64,000 nt of DNA from Cliona cf. orientalis. Lineage: Eukaryota > Porifera > Demospongiae > Clionaida > Clionaidae. Every line of letters starts with the position of its first letter. The first letter of the stretch is position 1. Shown here piece by piece: positions 21,204 through 33,469 of this stretch. The position numbers and the translations under genes are program-made. The stretch covers positions 16,522,760-16,586,759 of the forward strand of contig OZ005689.1 in NCBI GenBank assembly GCA_963930775.1, read 5' to 3'. Below the pieces are notes generated by a model. That model worked only from the letters and a program-made list of their open reading frames with translations. It did no database searches and was not told the origin of the DNA.

Positions 21204-24200
21204 ATGGCTACTTTGAGAGGTCACTTTCGAGGTCTTGCAAACGACAGGAACCTGCGACGATTCGTAGTGCAGGCGAGACCCACTGGTAGACAGCTGGGTA
21301 CTGGGTCCTACGGAACAGTGGAGGAGGTAATAAATGAAGGTTAATATTATCTGTGCTATTAGCAGCTAAGATGGCGATGCCCTTTTTCAGGTTGAGGTGA
21401 ATGGGCTAGTGTGTGCTGGAAAGAAGATCCACGAGATTCTATTGGACGTTGGAAATATTGGAGTGAGAGATATTACTGCCAAGTATGTGCAGGAGTGCCA
21501 GCTGATGTCTGATCTTCGTCACCCGAACATCACCCAGTTCCTGGGTCTGTGTTTCCTTCCCAACCGTCAACTCCCAGTGTTGGTTATGGAGAGACTAGAT
21601 AGTAGCCTGGACGATCTACTTGAGAGTGTCCCCAGTATCCCTCTACCCCTAAAGCGCTCCATGCTCGAGGACATAGCCAGGGGCCTGCTCTATCTACACA
21701 ACCATGACCCTCAGATCATCCACAGGGACCTGACGGCAAAGAATGTGCTTTTGACTCCCTCTCTTGTTGCCAAAATCACCGACTTTGGGAATTCTCGTAT
21801 TGTGAATATCCAGCCGGGTCAACTAGCTCAGACATTGTCTCAAAATCCAGGGACACTAGTGTACATGCCTCCTGAAGCACTCACTGATACAGCTCGATAC
21901 GGCCCCAGCCTGGACATCTTTTCATTTGGGCATCTTGGAATTTTTATTGGATTACAGGTTATTTTAATACTTAACTTATGGATTAATAAACACCATCTAT
22001 GATTTATCTACCTATGAAATAATTAATAATATCAAATCTTACTGATTTCTTTGGGAATGACTAAAATTTGTCAATATTCAACTAGAATCTCTAGTTGAAT
22101 ATTCATAGTTATTCCCCAAAGAATTGAAGCTTACAATCACAATAATAAATCGAAAATATATTATGATTGGATTTTTTACACAGATTTTTCCTGGAAAGCT
22201 TTTGGAGCCCACATATCCTGATCCTGATAATCAAGAAAACCTCTTGGCACGTTCTGAGGTTGAGCGACGTCAAACATACATTGATCAGTTGGATCGAAAA
22301 TTACCAGAGTATGGACACCACCCTATTGCACAGCTGGTGAAAGAGTGCATGAAAAACGCAGCTGCACAAAGACCCACAACTGAAGATGTGCTAAAATCTC
22401 TGGAAGAAATGAAGCCAGCTATCGATGGTCCTTGTGGAGAAGTAGCCAGAGCTGATGCTGTGAGACAGGTGGTGATGATGAGAGCTATACTTGGAAGAGA
22501 GACAGAGGTGAGGAGAAAGACTGATGAGTTAGCAGCTAAGGATGAGGAGATTCACCACCTGCAACAGGAGCTGGAACAGGAACAAGTAGGACAATATATA
22601 ATCAGCGTGAATGATTCATTGAAGTACATGATTATGTATATAATAATATATTATTTGCCACTCATTCAGGCTGAGCGAGCTAGGATTGAGGAACAACTTC
22701 AACATACTAATGCAGAGCTTCATCAACAAACTGCCAATTTACAACATGAAAAGGACCTGGTTTGTGTAATTATGAGTACTAATAAGCTTTAATTATCATT
22801 GAATAGGCTGTGAGCGAGGAGGAACTTCGTGCACAACTTCAGCAGACAACCACTGAACTACAGCAGAAAGATATCCAAATACAACAGAATGAGGAAGAAC
22901 TTAGACAAACAACACTTGAGCTCCAGCAAAAAGGTGCTGAATTGAGCAGCGTCCAACATATCCTGCAGGTAATAATTATGCACATTCAAGCACACTAGTC
23001 TTGTGTTGTAGCTAGTCAATAAACTGTGCACAATAATAATATTATTTTAATGCATCAAACATGCAGGACAGAGAGGCTCGGTTGAGGGCACAAGAGGAAG
23101 AGATAAAAGAGAGAGATGCTGAAATCAACAGACTACTGAGAGAGCTAAGGATATGTCATATCCAGCTACTGGGATCGCAGGTACAGAATGACATAAAACG
23201 CTATTAGAGAGTCCCAGATACACATATTCACAATAATAATAATAACTGTTATTTGTCTGTTACCAAGCTAGGTGCCACATACCGTTGAAAACAAAGTGCT
23301 AGGCTTTTAAGGAATTTTCAAAATGGATTTTATTGAAAATGTTTTGTTTAAACTTCTGGCGACATTTGCCAATAATTATTGCCTTTTTCACTTTTTGACT
23401 AGTTAAGCTTCAAAATAGTTCATCTGATTCAGTAGATAACTAGAGCTCTATAGAGCACATACCCCTGCGCACTGCAGCGTCGATGTCAGAGCATATCTGT
23501 AGTCAGAGTGCTCGGCCGTTGACGACCTTTACCTACACATAGTGCCAGGTTTTGCACATGAGCAGAGAGCACATAGTGGGCGGTGTCCATAGGCGTGGCC
23601 AAAAAAATGCTCTATTTGCAATGCTCGTGGGCCTCATCAAACAATTCAAAGCATACTGAAGCCAGTTTTTCGGCGATATTGACGGATACGTTGTATTTAC
23701 GAGTCGCTCAGAAGCTTAGATCTCCAGATCTGGCAATTTTTGTGCTAACGACAGACAAACCAATTACATTACCCCTTATGCATGTGCGCAGGATAAAAAT
23801 AATAATAATGTGCTTCATTAGCTATTATCATGTATATGTGTAGGAGGACATTTCACAATGGACAGCTTTAAAACAGGTAAACTTAGTCTTGGTATCAAAC
23901 GGTTGCACAATACAGACACTGAAAATTCTTGCAGTCACCATCAAAAGCTACTCTAAAATTGAAGTGGAGGCGAGGAAAGGATATGCCAAATGGTATGTCA
24001 ACCACCATACAAGCTATAGTGATTGGTGATAATGTCTATGTTGGTGGAGGATCCACTCTATCTGTTGATTCTCGGAAATGTTTTGTTGTGATGGTGTACT
24101 CTCTTGCTAGTGGATCATGGAACAAGCTACCACCTCATAAGACGCAGTGGTTTGGCATGGTTGCAGTGAATAACCAACTTGTTCTAGTTGGTGGTAACAC

Positions 24201-24867
24201 TTCACTGTTATTTAATGGAGCAACTGGTATTCTGGCAATGTGGGATGAAGGATCACGAACTTGGACACACCCCTTTCCTGAGATGCCAACACCGCGGCAT
24301 TCACCATCCGTTATCGCTTATCAAAAGTGGCTAGTTGTTGCTGGTGGTAAAACTGGACGCAATTTTCGTTCAAACAAGGTAGAGATATTAGACACACATT
24401 CAGGACAGTGGTATGAAGGATCACCGATACCTAGTGGATGTTCAGAAACATCTTCAGCCATCAATGGTAACATGTGGTATCTGTCAAGTGGATTTACTTC
24501 TCAAGGAAGAAACGAGTATGTATTCAGTGTGAGTTTGGATGAGCTCATCCCTCAAGCTCTTTCGCATTCTGCTGGAAATACTTCACCGCCTCAACCATCA
24601 CCATGGCAGATTCTAACTGAAACTCCACTGATGAACTCCACTGTCTTAATTTTCAATGGAGATCTAATGACAGTTGGAGGAAATGGAAGCTCAGCCATTC
24701 ATAACTATCAACCTAGCACCAGGAGCTGGATCAAGGCTGGCGACTTGCCAATTAAACGATGGCAGTGTGCTTGCACAGTTCTCCCTAACGGAGAGATATT
24801 TGTAGTTGGTGGCCGCACCAAAATAGGAGACTCTGTACGTGTAGACTTTGGAGTAGTTTTGATTTAA
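21204..24867 (+). CDS. Protein kinase (tyrosine-kinase-like) with coiled coil and Kelch repeats
   Basis: Eight exons: 21204-21326, 21391-21957, 22184-22585, 22670-22759, 22807-22968, 23067-23180, 23844-23876 and 23935-24867. All are phase 0 with GT-AG borders, giving about 807 residues. The kinase domain (about 28-300) has glycine loop LGTGSYGTV, lysine at VCAGKK, E76 in helix C, HRDLTAKN (152-159), DFG (172-174) and MPPEAL. All catalytic residues are present. HRDLTAKN is nearer to tyrosine kinases (HRDLAAKN) than to Ser/Thr kinases (HRDLKPEN). Residues about 330-490 are Gln/Glu-rich heptads, likely a dimerising coiled coil. The rest is a Kelch beta-propeller (VYVGGGS, LVLVGGN, LVVAGGK, LMTVGGN, IFVVGGR). 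There is no signal peptide or membrane segment, so it is cytosolic. Signalling through a propeller-bound partner is inference. It may belong to a sponge-expanded kinase family. Confidence 0.9.
23181..23843 (+). other. Intron 6 of the kinase gene, holding repeat family B
   Basis: Most of this intron is repeat. 23440-23798 is a family B copy with both tips (CTAGAGCTCTATAGAGCACA at the left, TGCATGTGCGCAGGATAAAA at the right). Before it, CTGTTACCAAGCTA recurs near 61545 inside the receptor gene intron. Confidence 0.7.
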
Positions 24868-25174
24868 ATTTTCAGCATGCAATACTTAAACATGATATAC
24901 AATAATATTATATAGCTAAGTATGAAAATTAAAGGATGAAGTAGGGATGCTAGGGATACACGCCCAATTAATTCGGGCTGCCATCACGCCACTGAGTCAG
25001 ATGGTGGAGGCCGGGATACTGCTAATTACCCCCGCGAACCTTTTTTCAGGGAACTGGTACGTTCTCTGAGTTGTTTGAGCATTTTAAGGCGATGGCAGCC
25101 ATTAAATAGGACGATACTGCAAAATTGTTCTTCTTGTGTGTACAATTGGTGGGAGGAGCCCAGACTGTGTATAT
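24868..25174. other. 3' flank of the kinase gene with a family C fragment
   Basis: AAAGGATGAAGTAGGGATG near 24932 matches the left tip of MITE family C, but the partner end is not seen here. No gene is seen. Confidence 0.45.
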
Positions 25175-25183
25175 ATGGTTGCC

Positions 25184-25867
25184 CAGAGGAGGTAGGACAG
25201 GCTTGACCCTTGGCTAATAGTTCACTAATTAAATCGCTAGTATAGGTTTTCTTGAAGGTTTTTAGAGAATATCGTTGCTATTTTCGAACTCAGCGCTATT
25301 TAGTAGGAAGCCAGTGGCGGATCTAGAATTTCCTGAAGGGGAGTTCTGTTTTAGGCAAAATTTTAGAAGCCACGCCCACTTTCGGCTAAAAACCACGCCC
25401 ATTTTTGGTCGTTTGAGAGCAACTACCACTGGTACCAGCCCAACCGATCCGGATTTTTGAACGAATTTTCTGCTGAGGCATGCTACGGTGAGCCACAACA
25501 GCAGTTTTCTTAGTTCTGTAGCCAGAGAGGGGGGTTCCAGTTAGCCTATCATCACAATTAGGTGCAGCCCAAAGGGGGGTTCGGTCGAAACCTCCGAAAC
25601 CCCCCTAAATCCGCCACTGGAAGCCCCTCTTAGTTGGCACTGTAGAGCAATTCTTAGGTCTTTGGAATATTAAATAAAGTGGCTAATTGACATTCCAAAG
25701 ACCTAAAAATTGTTCTCCAGTGCTAACTAAGAGGGGCTCCCAACTAAATCAATAGCGTTGAGTTCGAAAATCGCAACGATATCCTTTAAAAATCTTCACG
25801 AAAGCCTATACTAACGATTTAATTGGTGAACTATTAGCCAAAGGTCAAGCCTGTCCTACCTCCTGTG
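25184..25867. mobile_element. Foldback MITE with 9-bp target duplication, interrupted
   Basis: Arms of about 170 bp and a loop of about 22 bp, flanked by ATGGTTGCC at 25175-25183 and 25868-25876. The left arm is split by the element at 25312-25619. Without that insert the element is about 371 bp. Nine-base duplications point to a Mutator-like origin. No transposase is present. Confidence 0.8.
25312..25619. mobile_element. CAGTGGCGGA-type MITE nested in the foldback
   Basis: Tips CAGTGGCGGAT and TCCGCCACTG are inverted, flanked by the 5-bp duplication GAAGC (25307-25311 and 25620-25624). 308 bp. The interior carries three copies of a CCACGCCC-type word. A sister with the same tip style and a 5-bp duplication lies at 41659-41992. 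Confidence 0.8.
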
Positions 25868-25876
25868 ATGGTTGCC

Positions 25877-26105
25877 TACCCACTAGTGAAAGAGAGTTAT
25901 GCCAAGCTGAAGAAATTAAAGCTTTGAAAGGGCACTTCAGGAATGCATCTAGTTCAGTAATATGAGTTAGGGCAGTCTCCAACATTCATAAGATCTAGCT
26001 ATATAACAGTTCAGCTGAGGCATTTAATATTATAATATTATTACAGTGTGTATAGACATTGCTCCTTGCTGGTTGGGGGGGGGGGGGACACTAACGGAAT
26101 CGTCA
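25877..26105. other. Intergenic spacer
   Basis: Short noncoding spacer with ATAATATTAT at about 26030 and a G-run at 26077-26090. Confidence 0.4.
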
Positions 26106-27405
26106 CCCTGTTTGAAATGGTAACATCATTGGGTCCCATCCGCTTCACGCAGCGCAGCACATATCGTTGGTCCGCTAGCCGCGTGCTACGTGCTAGGTAC
26201 TAGGTAGCTGTTGCCACCGCCAGGTACCTTGCACATCAACATCCAGCTCTTCCTGTGTACACATCTTCACTGTACGGAAGTATGGAACTTACTTTCCTTT
26301 GAAAACACTAAATTTAGTTGGTTGGATAGGTAGTTACTGTATCAAGGGACTTCAAAGGAATGGTACCTGCTATGAAGGATAGGATACCTTGCTCTTGTCA
26401 CATGCAAAGGCAACTGTGACTAGCTATGGTACACGTGTACAATAGATCATCAAAATCCGGGTCTGGATATAGTCACTTTGATGTTCACTCTTTTCCATAT
26501 CCTGCATAAAGGGGGAATTTTTCCTCTAATTCACTGACTGATTACGGAAGGTGCGTTAAACTACGACATCATTGTTTATAATAGGATCCGTGAAAAAACA
26601 TTCTGAATACCCATGTTCAACAAAGTCAAGGCACGTGTATACACACACACGTACATTTACACAAGTACATACATACAATAATCATCCAATTACAGAGTAC
26701 CTACAGTGGTCAGCAATGGTACTGTCAGCTGATCAAATAAACTGTTACTGTTCCAGTAGATATGTGAAGGTCTATGAGAGGGGAGTCGTACTTGTACATG
26801 TACGTGTAACCCATGTACTTAACGTTTTTCATAACTTGGATACGTACATTTTCCTTAAATTAAATGCAGCTGGGACCAGAAAGAAGAGTGGGTGTGGTGA
26901 CTGCCAAGGCTACCGAGCAACAAGACTGTGGCACCTACATCAAATTATTTGGAAAGTGCATACTTAATACTATAAATCTTTGATGTCCAAGTATTAAAGA
27001 CACCCTGTCACCGTTGATTCATGTTCGACTAGGCATACACTTGACTAAGAGAGCAAGCTGCTACAGTAACTGTAGGAATCTGCACCTCCAACTTCTACGA
27101 GTACCCTCACCATTATTTTTAATATAAGAGTACACGTACATTTGCAGTAAGTCTACTATTAGGAACAATCCAAGCTCTTCCAGGCATGATCATCCCTGCT
27201 GTACAACTACCTGTTCTTCAAGCCATGGCACAAATAGATAGAACGAGGCCGTCAACCTTTTCTAGCTCTAGAACTAACTCTGACTTCCTTTGTTGATGCT
27301 GTCCTTTAGTGTTACGGGTGGTTCAGACTGCATATACTAGCAGTATGGCCAATGATGTACTGAGCTGCGTGAAGTGGGTGGGACCAATGACGTAACTGTT
27401 TCAAA
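26106..27405. mobile_element. TIR element, about 1.3 kb, non-autonomous
   Basis: The left arm near 26106-26165 (CCTGTTTGAAATGGTAACAT, CTTCACGCAGC) recurs inverted at about 27352-27415. Pairing is imperfect but continues for about 65 bp. A G-run lies outside each end (26077 and 27427). Short open frames inside have no recognisable domain. The exact tips and target duplication are not settled. Confidence 0.5.
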
Positions 27406-27539
27406 CAGGATGAACTTAGTCGATCCGGGGGGGGGGGGGGGACACATGCCCCCAGTGTCTCTCCCCGCCCCTGTATACGCCTATAGAGTCGTGATCAGAA
27501 TAATATGTTCTGGAGGATAATATAGGCAACATTATTATA

Positions 27540-28015
27540 CAGTGGAACCCCTCTAAAGCGGACACCACTGGGACCAAATATTTTGTCCGCTATAGCGAGG
27601 TGTCCTTAGCTCAGGGGTTAGTGGTTGACCACGCCCCTCCTGCAATCGTGGCCAGCTATGATAAAGCACTACTGTGGACGACAAAAAAGACCGTATTAAT
27701 GAGAGATCTGTCAACTGACAGCTCCTAAGCAAGAATATGAAACATATTTAGGCTTTATTGTAGTTACTGGTCGCTGAAACCGACCGATTTTGATGGTGGG
27801 TGTGGCCTAATTGTCCGTTAAGCGAGGTTGTTCACTATTGCGCAGGCTCGAACGGGACCAAAATAAGTGTCCGTTATACGGAATAGCGGGGTGTCCGCTG
27901 TTGAGGGGGTTTGAATGTATTGAACTCTACGGAAATACAATCCGGACATTCAGAATTGTCCGTTATATCGCAGGTGTCCGCCGTTGAGGGGTGTCCATTA
28001 AGCGGGGTTCCACTG
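27540..28015. mobile_element. Tigger/pogo-like MITE, 476 bp
   Basis: TA at 27538-27539 and 28016-28017 flanks inverted ends of about 25 bp (left CAGTGGAACCCCTCTAAAGC, right its close complement). CAGTGGAACC tips with a TA duplication are typical of the Tc1/mariner pogo-Tigger group. The words GTCCG and GGTGTCC are repeated inside. No transposase. Confidence 0.85.
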
Positions 28016-28017
28016 TA

Positions 28018-28879
28018 TACGTGCTCATTATACAACAGCAATTGCACACAACAAAAATTAAATACATCAGTGTACGGTAAAGTTAGCACAGCATGTAGAT
28101 CCATATACTACAGATGCACCATACACAATTAATCCAAAAGAATGTTTTGGCGATGCTATAATTATTGGACCACGGACATGTATGAGTACAAGCTCCTTAT
28201 TTGGCAATGGCATGTGCATTCATGCAGCTGCACTGACATCAATTGAGTGAGTGCAGTACTATCTGAAGTGCCCATAGCTACTGTATATACTTGCACACAC
28301 ACACAGATTCAGGAAGCAAATACTCGAGCTACACCTACTCATGGCATGACCCCTATAGAGAAGGGTACCATTAATTTCACTCTGGACCATCCCTACTTAC
28401 AGTGTTACTGCTAAGGTGCTTATAGCCACATCCCATTTGCACAGCTGCAGCCCAGAGGATAGTATATGGATCATCTGACAGCCAACTGGAACTAATTCAG
28501 CACAATATGTCACATACAGAAGCCACACCTGGTATCATGTACAGAGGAAATCTATACATTCAGGTTTCCTTTCACACAAAGACTCCCACATATTCTGTGT
28601 AATGAGGGTGTTATATCATTTCGATGGATTCACATGTTTTGGCTTACAGCCTGAACCGAACCACCAAATATGGAAAAAGTGTGTTCACCCCAAGTATAGT
28701 TGACTATTATTAGCTACAGAAGATCACGTATGTGACCATGCAATAGTGCTATTATGGAAATTTCAGAGGAAGATGATTATGTCAGTGTGAGCTACATCCA
28801 TGCACTCTTGTCATCAAGTGAAATAAAAGTGTGCAAACCAACCTATTGAAATTAATGATAAATCTATCAACTAGCTATC
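28018..28879. other. Intergenic, upstream of DED gene 2
   Basis: AT-rich, no element ends found. It should contain the promoter of DED gene 2. Confidence 0.4.
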
Positions 28880-30643
28880 ATGGCTACTGACTACTACTCT
28901 CTTCTTACGGATATATCGCAAAGGCTCTCAAGTGATGATATTGGCAACTTAGTGTTCTCTTGTGGATACGTTATTCCCAAATCTGTTGCTAAAACCATAA
29001 CTACAGGTATTCATCTCTTTCAAGAATTGAAACAAAGAGGTCATCTTGGGCCAGAAAATTATGAGTTCCTAAGAAAGCAATTACTACTGGTTGGTAGGCA
29101 TGATCTGGCAGCCATGTTGCCAGATCAGACCGACGTTCTCTTTGGACAAACGAGTGTTCGAGACAAGGGATATTTTGGCTGCTGTGTTAGCCCTGTTTTA
29201 CCAGATGAATTCTGCTTAGTAAATCCCTCAGTATTGCAGTTTTCCAATCCAAAAAATGAATCCAGAGTGTTGCTCTTGCATTTATGTGAGCAATTGGATG
29301 CTGACGATGTAGAAAAAGTAGCTTTCTTGATGTTTCCTTCTCAGTATGACAGTTGCCATACGGCAATGGAGTTGGCAAAACTAATAGAGGAACGAGGAGG
29401 TTTGAAATCAATTGACACAATTACTCATCTGTCATCATCTCTAGAGGCTGCGGGGAGAGCGGATTTAGGTAACCTTCTCAATTCACTAAAAGCATCTCAA
29501 ACCGTTTTATCTTTGAATTCATTGTCAACTTCACATCAGCAGCTCAACTTGAAGATGAGCCTGTTTATAAACTCAAAACTCCGATCATATGATTTCCATA
29601 TGAGAGCCCTTACTGAAGTGGAAACTGATGATAAGGTGAGGGCAAGACTATTGAGTCCCTTAGCCAAGAAAGCCCAAAAATTCTTTGATCCCCAAACGAT
29701 TTCCTGTTTTGCTGAAAGCATCAAAGCAGCTTTGCAGAATAGGCATGATAGTGATGATTATGACTCACTGATCAGAACCTCCCTTCTGGAGGCAACAAAT
29801 GCTAACCAATCATATGTCAGGCGATTAGGAGCATTAGATGAAAGTAAAGCACCTTGCTTAGACAAGCTCTGTAGCTTACGAAAAGATGGTTATGATTCTT
29901 ATAAATCATTCAATTGGGTTATGGACATGCTAGACTGGAATTCATCAATAAGACGAGAATTTGAGGAGGACATTAAGCTACGTAAGTCACCCTTTGGAAC
30001 ACCAGCAGAGCATGCTTGTCAGTACATTGTTGAATTGTGTAAGGAAATCAGTCAATTTGGTGATGATTTCTTTCAGGAAACTGATCAACATCTTCTTGCA
30101 CTCAATAGCGATTACTTCTGTTGCTGCTATCATGTCATTACTTTACAGTGGCTTGCAAGTCTTCTTTGCGTGTCTAATTCTTCAGATGGCACACTGCTTG
30201 ACTTGAGCAAATACAGAGATGTACTTTGCCATATTGTTGAGCAAAAAAGGGATGAAATAGTCAAACAGTACAGTCAAATAGCTGATATAGTTGGGCTGGG
30301 TACATTACAACAGCTAGTCAAGCAGATGCACAGTTCTGAAATCGGTAAAACTGATGCTCAGCTGTCACTAAATCCATTCCTGCTTCTCTTCAACGTATTA
30401 ACAATTAAATTGCTTGCTATTGCTACTTTGGGATCAGATGGTTCAACCACGCAAGATCTTGAACTAAGTTTCATGCAAATGGGCCAAACATTCTGCAGTG
30501 AAGTTGTCGGTGTAGCTTCAAACATGATTAGAGTGAGTGCAGCAGCTATGAAGAAGGAAGTGGAAGCTTTCCGAAAGAAAGTACTAGCTGAAGATCAACT
30601 GTGTAGCCGAGTTATTGCAGCGTTAACAATTGATTCAAGCTAG
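28880..30643 (+). CDS. Tandem death-effector-domain protein 2 (intronless)
   Basis: 587 residues in one exon, and the most diverged of the four copies. DED1 is at about 4-80 (GRHDLAAML) and DED2 at about 128-205 (GRADLGNLL). The C-terminal region keeps the family blocks LKMSLFINSKLRSYDF, MDMLDWNSSIRREF and SPFGTPAEHACQYI, the hydrophobic stretch YFCCCYHVITLQWLASLLCV, the second one FLLLFNVLTIKLLAIATLG, and VSAAAMKKEVEAFRKK. It is longer than its sisters because of small insertions (an Asp-rich loop near residue 290 and an extra segment near residue 505). The two RxDL motifs and the hydrophobic segments are kept although silent and replacement changes are many, which argues for selection. Function is as inferred for DED gene 1. 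Confidence 0.85.
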   Translation: MATDYYSLLTDISQRLSSDDIGNLVFSCGYVIPKSVAKTITTGIHLFQELKQRGHLGPENYEFLRKQLLLVGRHDLAAMLPDQTDVLFGQTSVRDKGYFGCCVSPVLPDEFCLVNPSVLQFSNPKNESRVLLLHLCEQLDADDVEKVAFLMFPSQYDSCHTAMELAKLIEERGGLKSIDTITHLSSSLEAAGRADLGNLLNSLKASQTVLSLNSLSTSHQQLNLKMSLFINSKLRSYDFHMRALTEVETDDKVRARLLSPLAKKAQKFFDPQTISCFAESIKAALQNRHDSDDYDSLIRTSLLEATNANQSYVRRLGALDESKAPCLDKLCSLRKDGYDSYKSFNWVMDMLDWNSSIRREFEEDIKLRKSPFGTPAEHACQYIVELCKEISQFGDDFFQETDQHLLALNSDYFCCCYHVITLQWLASLLCVSNSSDGTLLDLSKYRDVLCHIVEQKRDEIVKQYSQIADIVGLGTLQQLVKQMHSSEIGKTDAQLSLNPFLLLFNVLTIKLLAIATLGSDGSTTQDLELSFMQMGQTFCSEVVGVASNMIRVSAAAMKKEVEAFRKKVLAEDQLCSRVIAALTIDSS

Positions 30644-31359
30644 ACCTTAATTTCTATGTCATTAATTCCTTATCTTATTTAATAACTAGCACCACACACT
30701 TCAGACAATCATTAGAATTAACTTCATTCGATCATTATTATAGCTATTGTTAATGCACTTACATGTATTTGTGTTGTTGATGCACATTGCCAACTACAGA
30801 TTTCTGCTGATGTGGACGTACAGTCTGAACAGACAGGATCACATCAAAACACATTGATTCTCATGAAATTGCACACTAAGATAAAAGAATTTCAGATGTG
30901 TACGTAACATTAACAGGTTAGGGGATAGTAATACCTTCATATCAAGAGTACGCGGTGTATCAAGAAGGCGGATATATACATGTAAGTTTTCTGAAAGCAC
31001 TATGATCGTATAAGGCTGTTTCTTATTGCTTACAGCAAATCAGCTCAAGCTGTTTGAATAATTTGATGAGGGATATAGTTTGTGTTATGATACTAAGTAC
31101 ATGCACTGGCTCAAGCTCTATCACCGAGAAGCAGTGACCAGCTCTGATTCTCGCTCCTTTAGCATTTCAACACTGTAGAAAACCTTTACGACACCAAAAC
31201 CCCACAGCCCAACAGACTCTTTTGACTCCCCTCGGAGATAATATAAACTTGCTTCAGCTTATAGCTAGTTGTATAATATCATAATATCTATCTACTTGAC
31301 TACACCTCACTCAAGTAGTGCCTTCACAAAGCCAGCTCCTATATCTTGGTTGCTAACTA
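30644..31359. other. 3' flank of DED gene 2
   Basis: Noncoding, AT-rich. Nothing assigned. Confidence 0.4.
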
Positions 31360-31712
31360 GTGCAGATGCTCTCGCCATTCTTAAGAGATAGAAAAAGGAA
31401 GCTGAATGAAATGAGAGGTGGAATAAGGAATGGGAAGAGACGAAAAGGAAAATATAGAGGAGAGAGTCAAAAAACAAGAAGGGAACAAGAAAGGATAAAT
31501 CTCTACAACACTATTTTGAAATCAATTGAAGACATACCAAAACAGCCTTCAAAAGCAAAAATTCCCATTACACCAAGGCCCATAACATCCAAGAAAGCTA
31601 ATTTAAAAGCCACTACACAATCATGAGCCGATGAACGCATTGATTCCAATGTGTTCTGTGCCTGCTTTGGGAGCTATGAGGATGACATTCTGGATGGATC
31701 TGGTGCTGTTTG
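31360..31712 (+). pseudogene. C-terminal remnant of a DNA-transposon transposase
   Basis: An open stretch (31360-31623) encodes a very basic Lys/Arg-rich segment (DRKRKLNEMRGGIRNGKRRK). After a stop the frame resumes as ERIDSNVFCACFGSYEDDI and then LDGSGAV. A basic tail followed by a Cys-containing CxCFGxYEDD motif resembles the C-terminal zinc-finger end of Tigger/Jerky-type transposases. The catalytic domain is absent. A shorter diverged copy lies in the right duplicate at about 48130-48330, so the remnant predates the duplication. Confidence 0.45.
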
Positions 31713-33430
31713 ACATGCTTACTTCATAGTAATGTGTTGCGTATAATATAGCCTTAGAGTGTGTACTTGCTGTAGGCAATATTCTTGCGGTATGAGTATA
31801 TAGTTAGTCTGTTACTGTGTGAGCACCGCGTGTGTATGTATGGTTACAGTCTATGATGTTATGTGTTACTTAAATAACTCTTTTGACCTCATAGTGCATG
31901 TATTGCATACCAGTATAGTGCAGTATGCTTGGGAGGAAGCCACTACTGTAACCTTCCAGGAAGGGAACAAAAAAACCAAGATAAACATCATAATGGGAAT
32001 TAAGCATACAAACGAGAGGTTGATAACTGGTTGTTAGCTGCTGACTTGTTTATTGAGCAACACCGCTCATATAAGGAAAAGAATTCTGACTTTTGCTAGG
32101 TTCTATCAGTACTGTAAAAAGAATAAACAGTCATTTCAACCTAATAATTGGTTATCTCATTTCAACATAACAAAGTTCATTGGAGACTCACTGGTTACTG
32201 TTTATTTTCTCTCAGTAAGCAGAGCGATTCAATACATGTAGAGGAGAGTAAATTATTCATAATGGCTGGTTAAACCTTTAAGGTACTCATTTTTTTATGT
32301 TATAGTCTATGATTATTTCTGACTTCTCTGCATGATTAACTAATGCTCCAGAAAATGCAAATTAAGTTGTTTACAATTAGGAATTTGGAACATTCAGACA
32401 ATGAGATTTTCCCATGCTACATTAAAATTAATGGTTCATGATCTAGAAAGGAGGCATGAAACCGAGATAACCACATAATTATGGTCAAAATAACGATTAA
32501 TTTCTTACAGTGAGCTAGCTAGCTGCTAGTATCATGAGGTGAACTGTGACTCTCGATGGTTGAATTTCTGTCCTGCAGCTGTGATCCAACCTCCAAAGCA
32601 GGGTAAACCAGTGTACAAATCTAGTTGATAATTTGCTGTTTACAATAATACATTGATACTAAAGTAGTGTCAAGATCTAGTGCAGCTTAAAGTGTAATCA
32701 CAAACTATATTATGCTACAGGTGCCAAACCCTCAGTGCTGTGAGATTTTTGTCATAATAATTATTGCAATAGTAGTGACATAATTATACCCCAACCCCAC
32801 CCCTACTGGTTCTGAAATATTTGCAGGAAGTATGGCTAGTACTAGTGTTGTGAATTTGTAAGCAAAGCCAGTACGTAGCACAGTTGCTGTTAGCAGTGTT
32901 ATAGAAAACCTCAAGAATGCACTATAATACTGATTTTATGGTATTACACGGTAGTACCACATGCATGCCAGATCAGCAGATCTAGTACAATGTAAAGCCA
33001 GGAAGCGTAGTTAACATTGATAGCCTACTGCAATGATGTACATGTACACACTAATTTTCTCGAAATGAAGTGATCGCTGTCTCTTTCATCTATTAAGAGC
33101 TTGTCAAGAAGCGGAGAAGGAGGAAGTGGTCAGCAATATTAATGTTGCTAAAACTTGTGCTTTCATCAAAATCCACACAATACATATTATGTTGAAAATA
33201 TCATAAAAGCCTAACAGCACCTTATTACATTGTTTTCAACATAAATGTAATAACCTAAAACTAGGTACGCGGCAGACACACAGAGAATGACTGCAGTACC
33301 CCTCACGCATGTGTAGAGGCTTAATAGTGGAGCTGCACCTTATTTCCAACTATAATATAATCACTGACTTAACTAGCAAGCACCTTCTGGAATGCTAGTT
33401 AATGCAAAAGAGTCAGATATATAAAAATTA
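31713..33430 (+). other. Duplicated 5' region of DED gene 3
   Basis: Noncoding. From about 32160 onward it is highly similar to 48380-49670. No exon with splice borders is convincing. The strong similarity reflects recent duplication and need not mean function. Confidence 0.55.
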
Positions 33431-33469
33431 TGGTGGCCGAGAAGGACACTGTCCGTGGTACACATTTAT

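Noticed and set aside
26572-26967. Protein of 131 residues inside the 1.3-kb TIR element
   Set aside because: Rich in CA/TG simple sequence, no transposase motif, not conserved elsewhere in the window.
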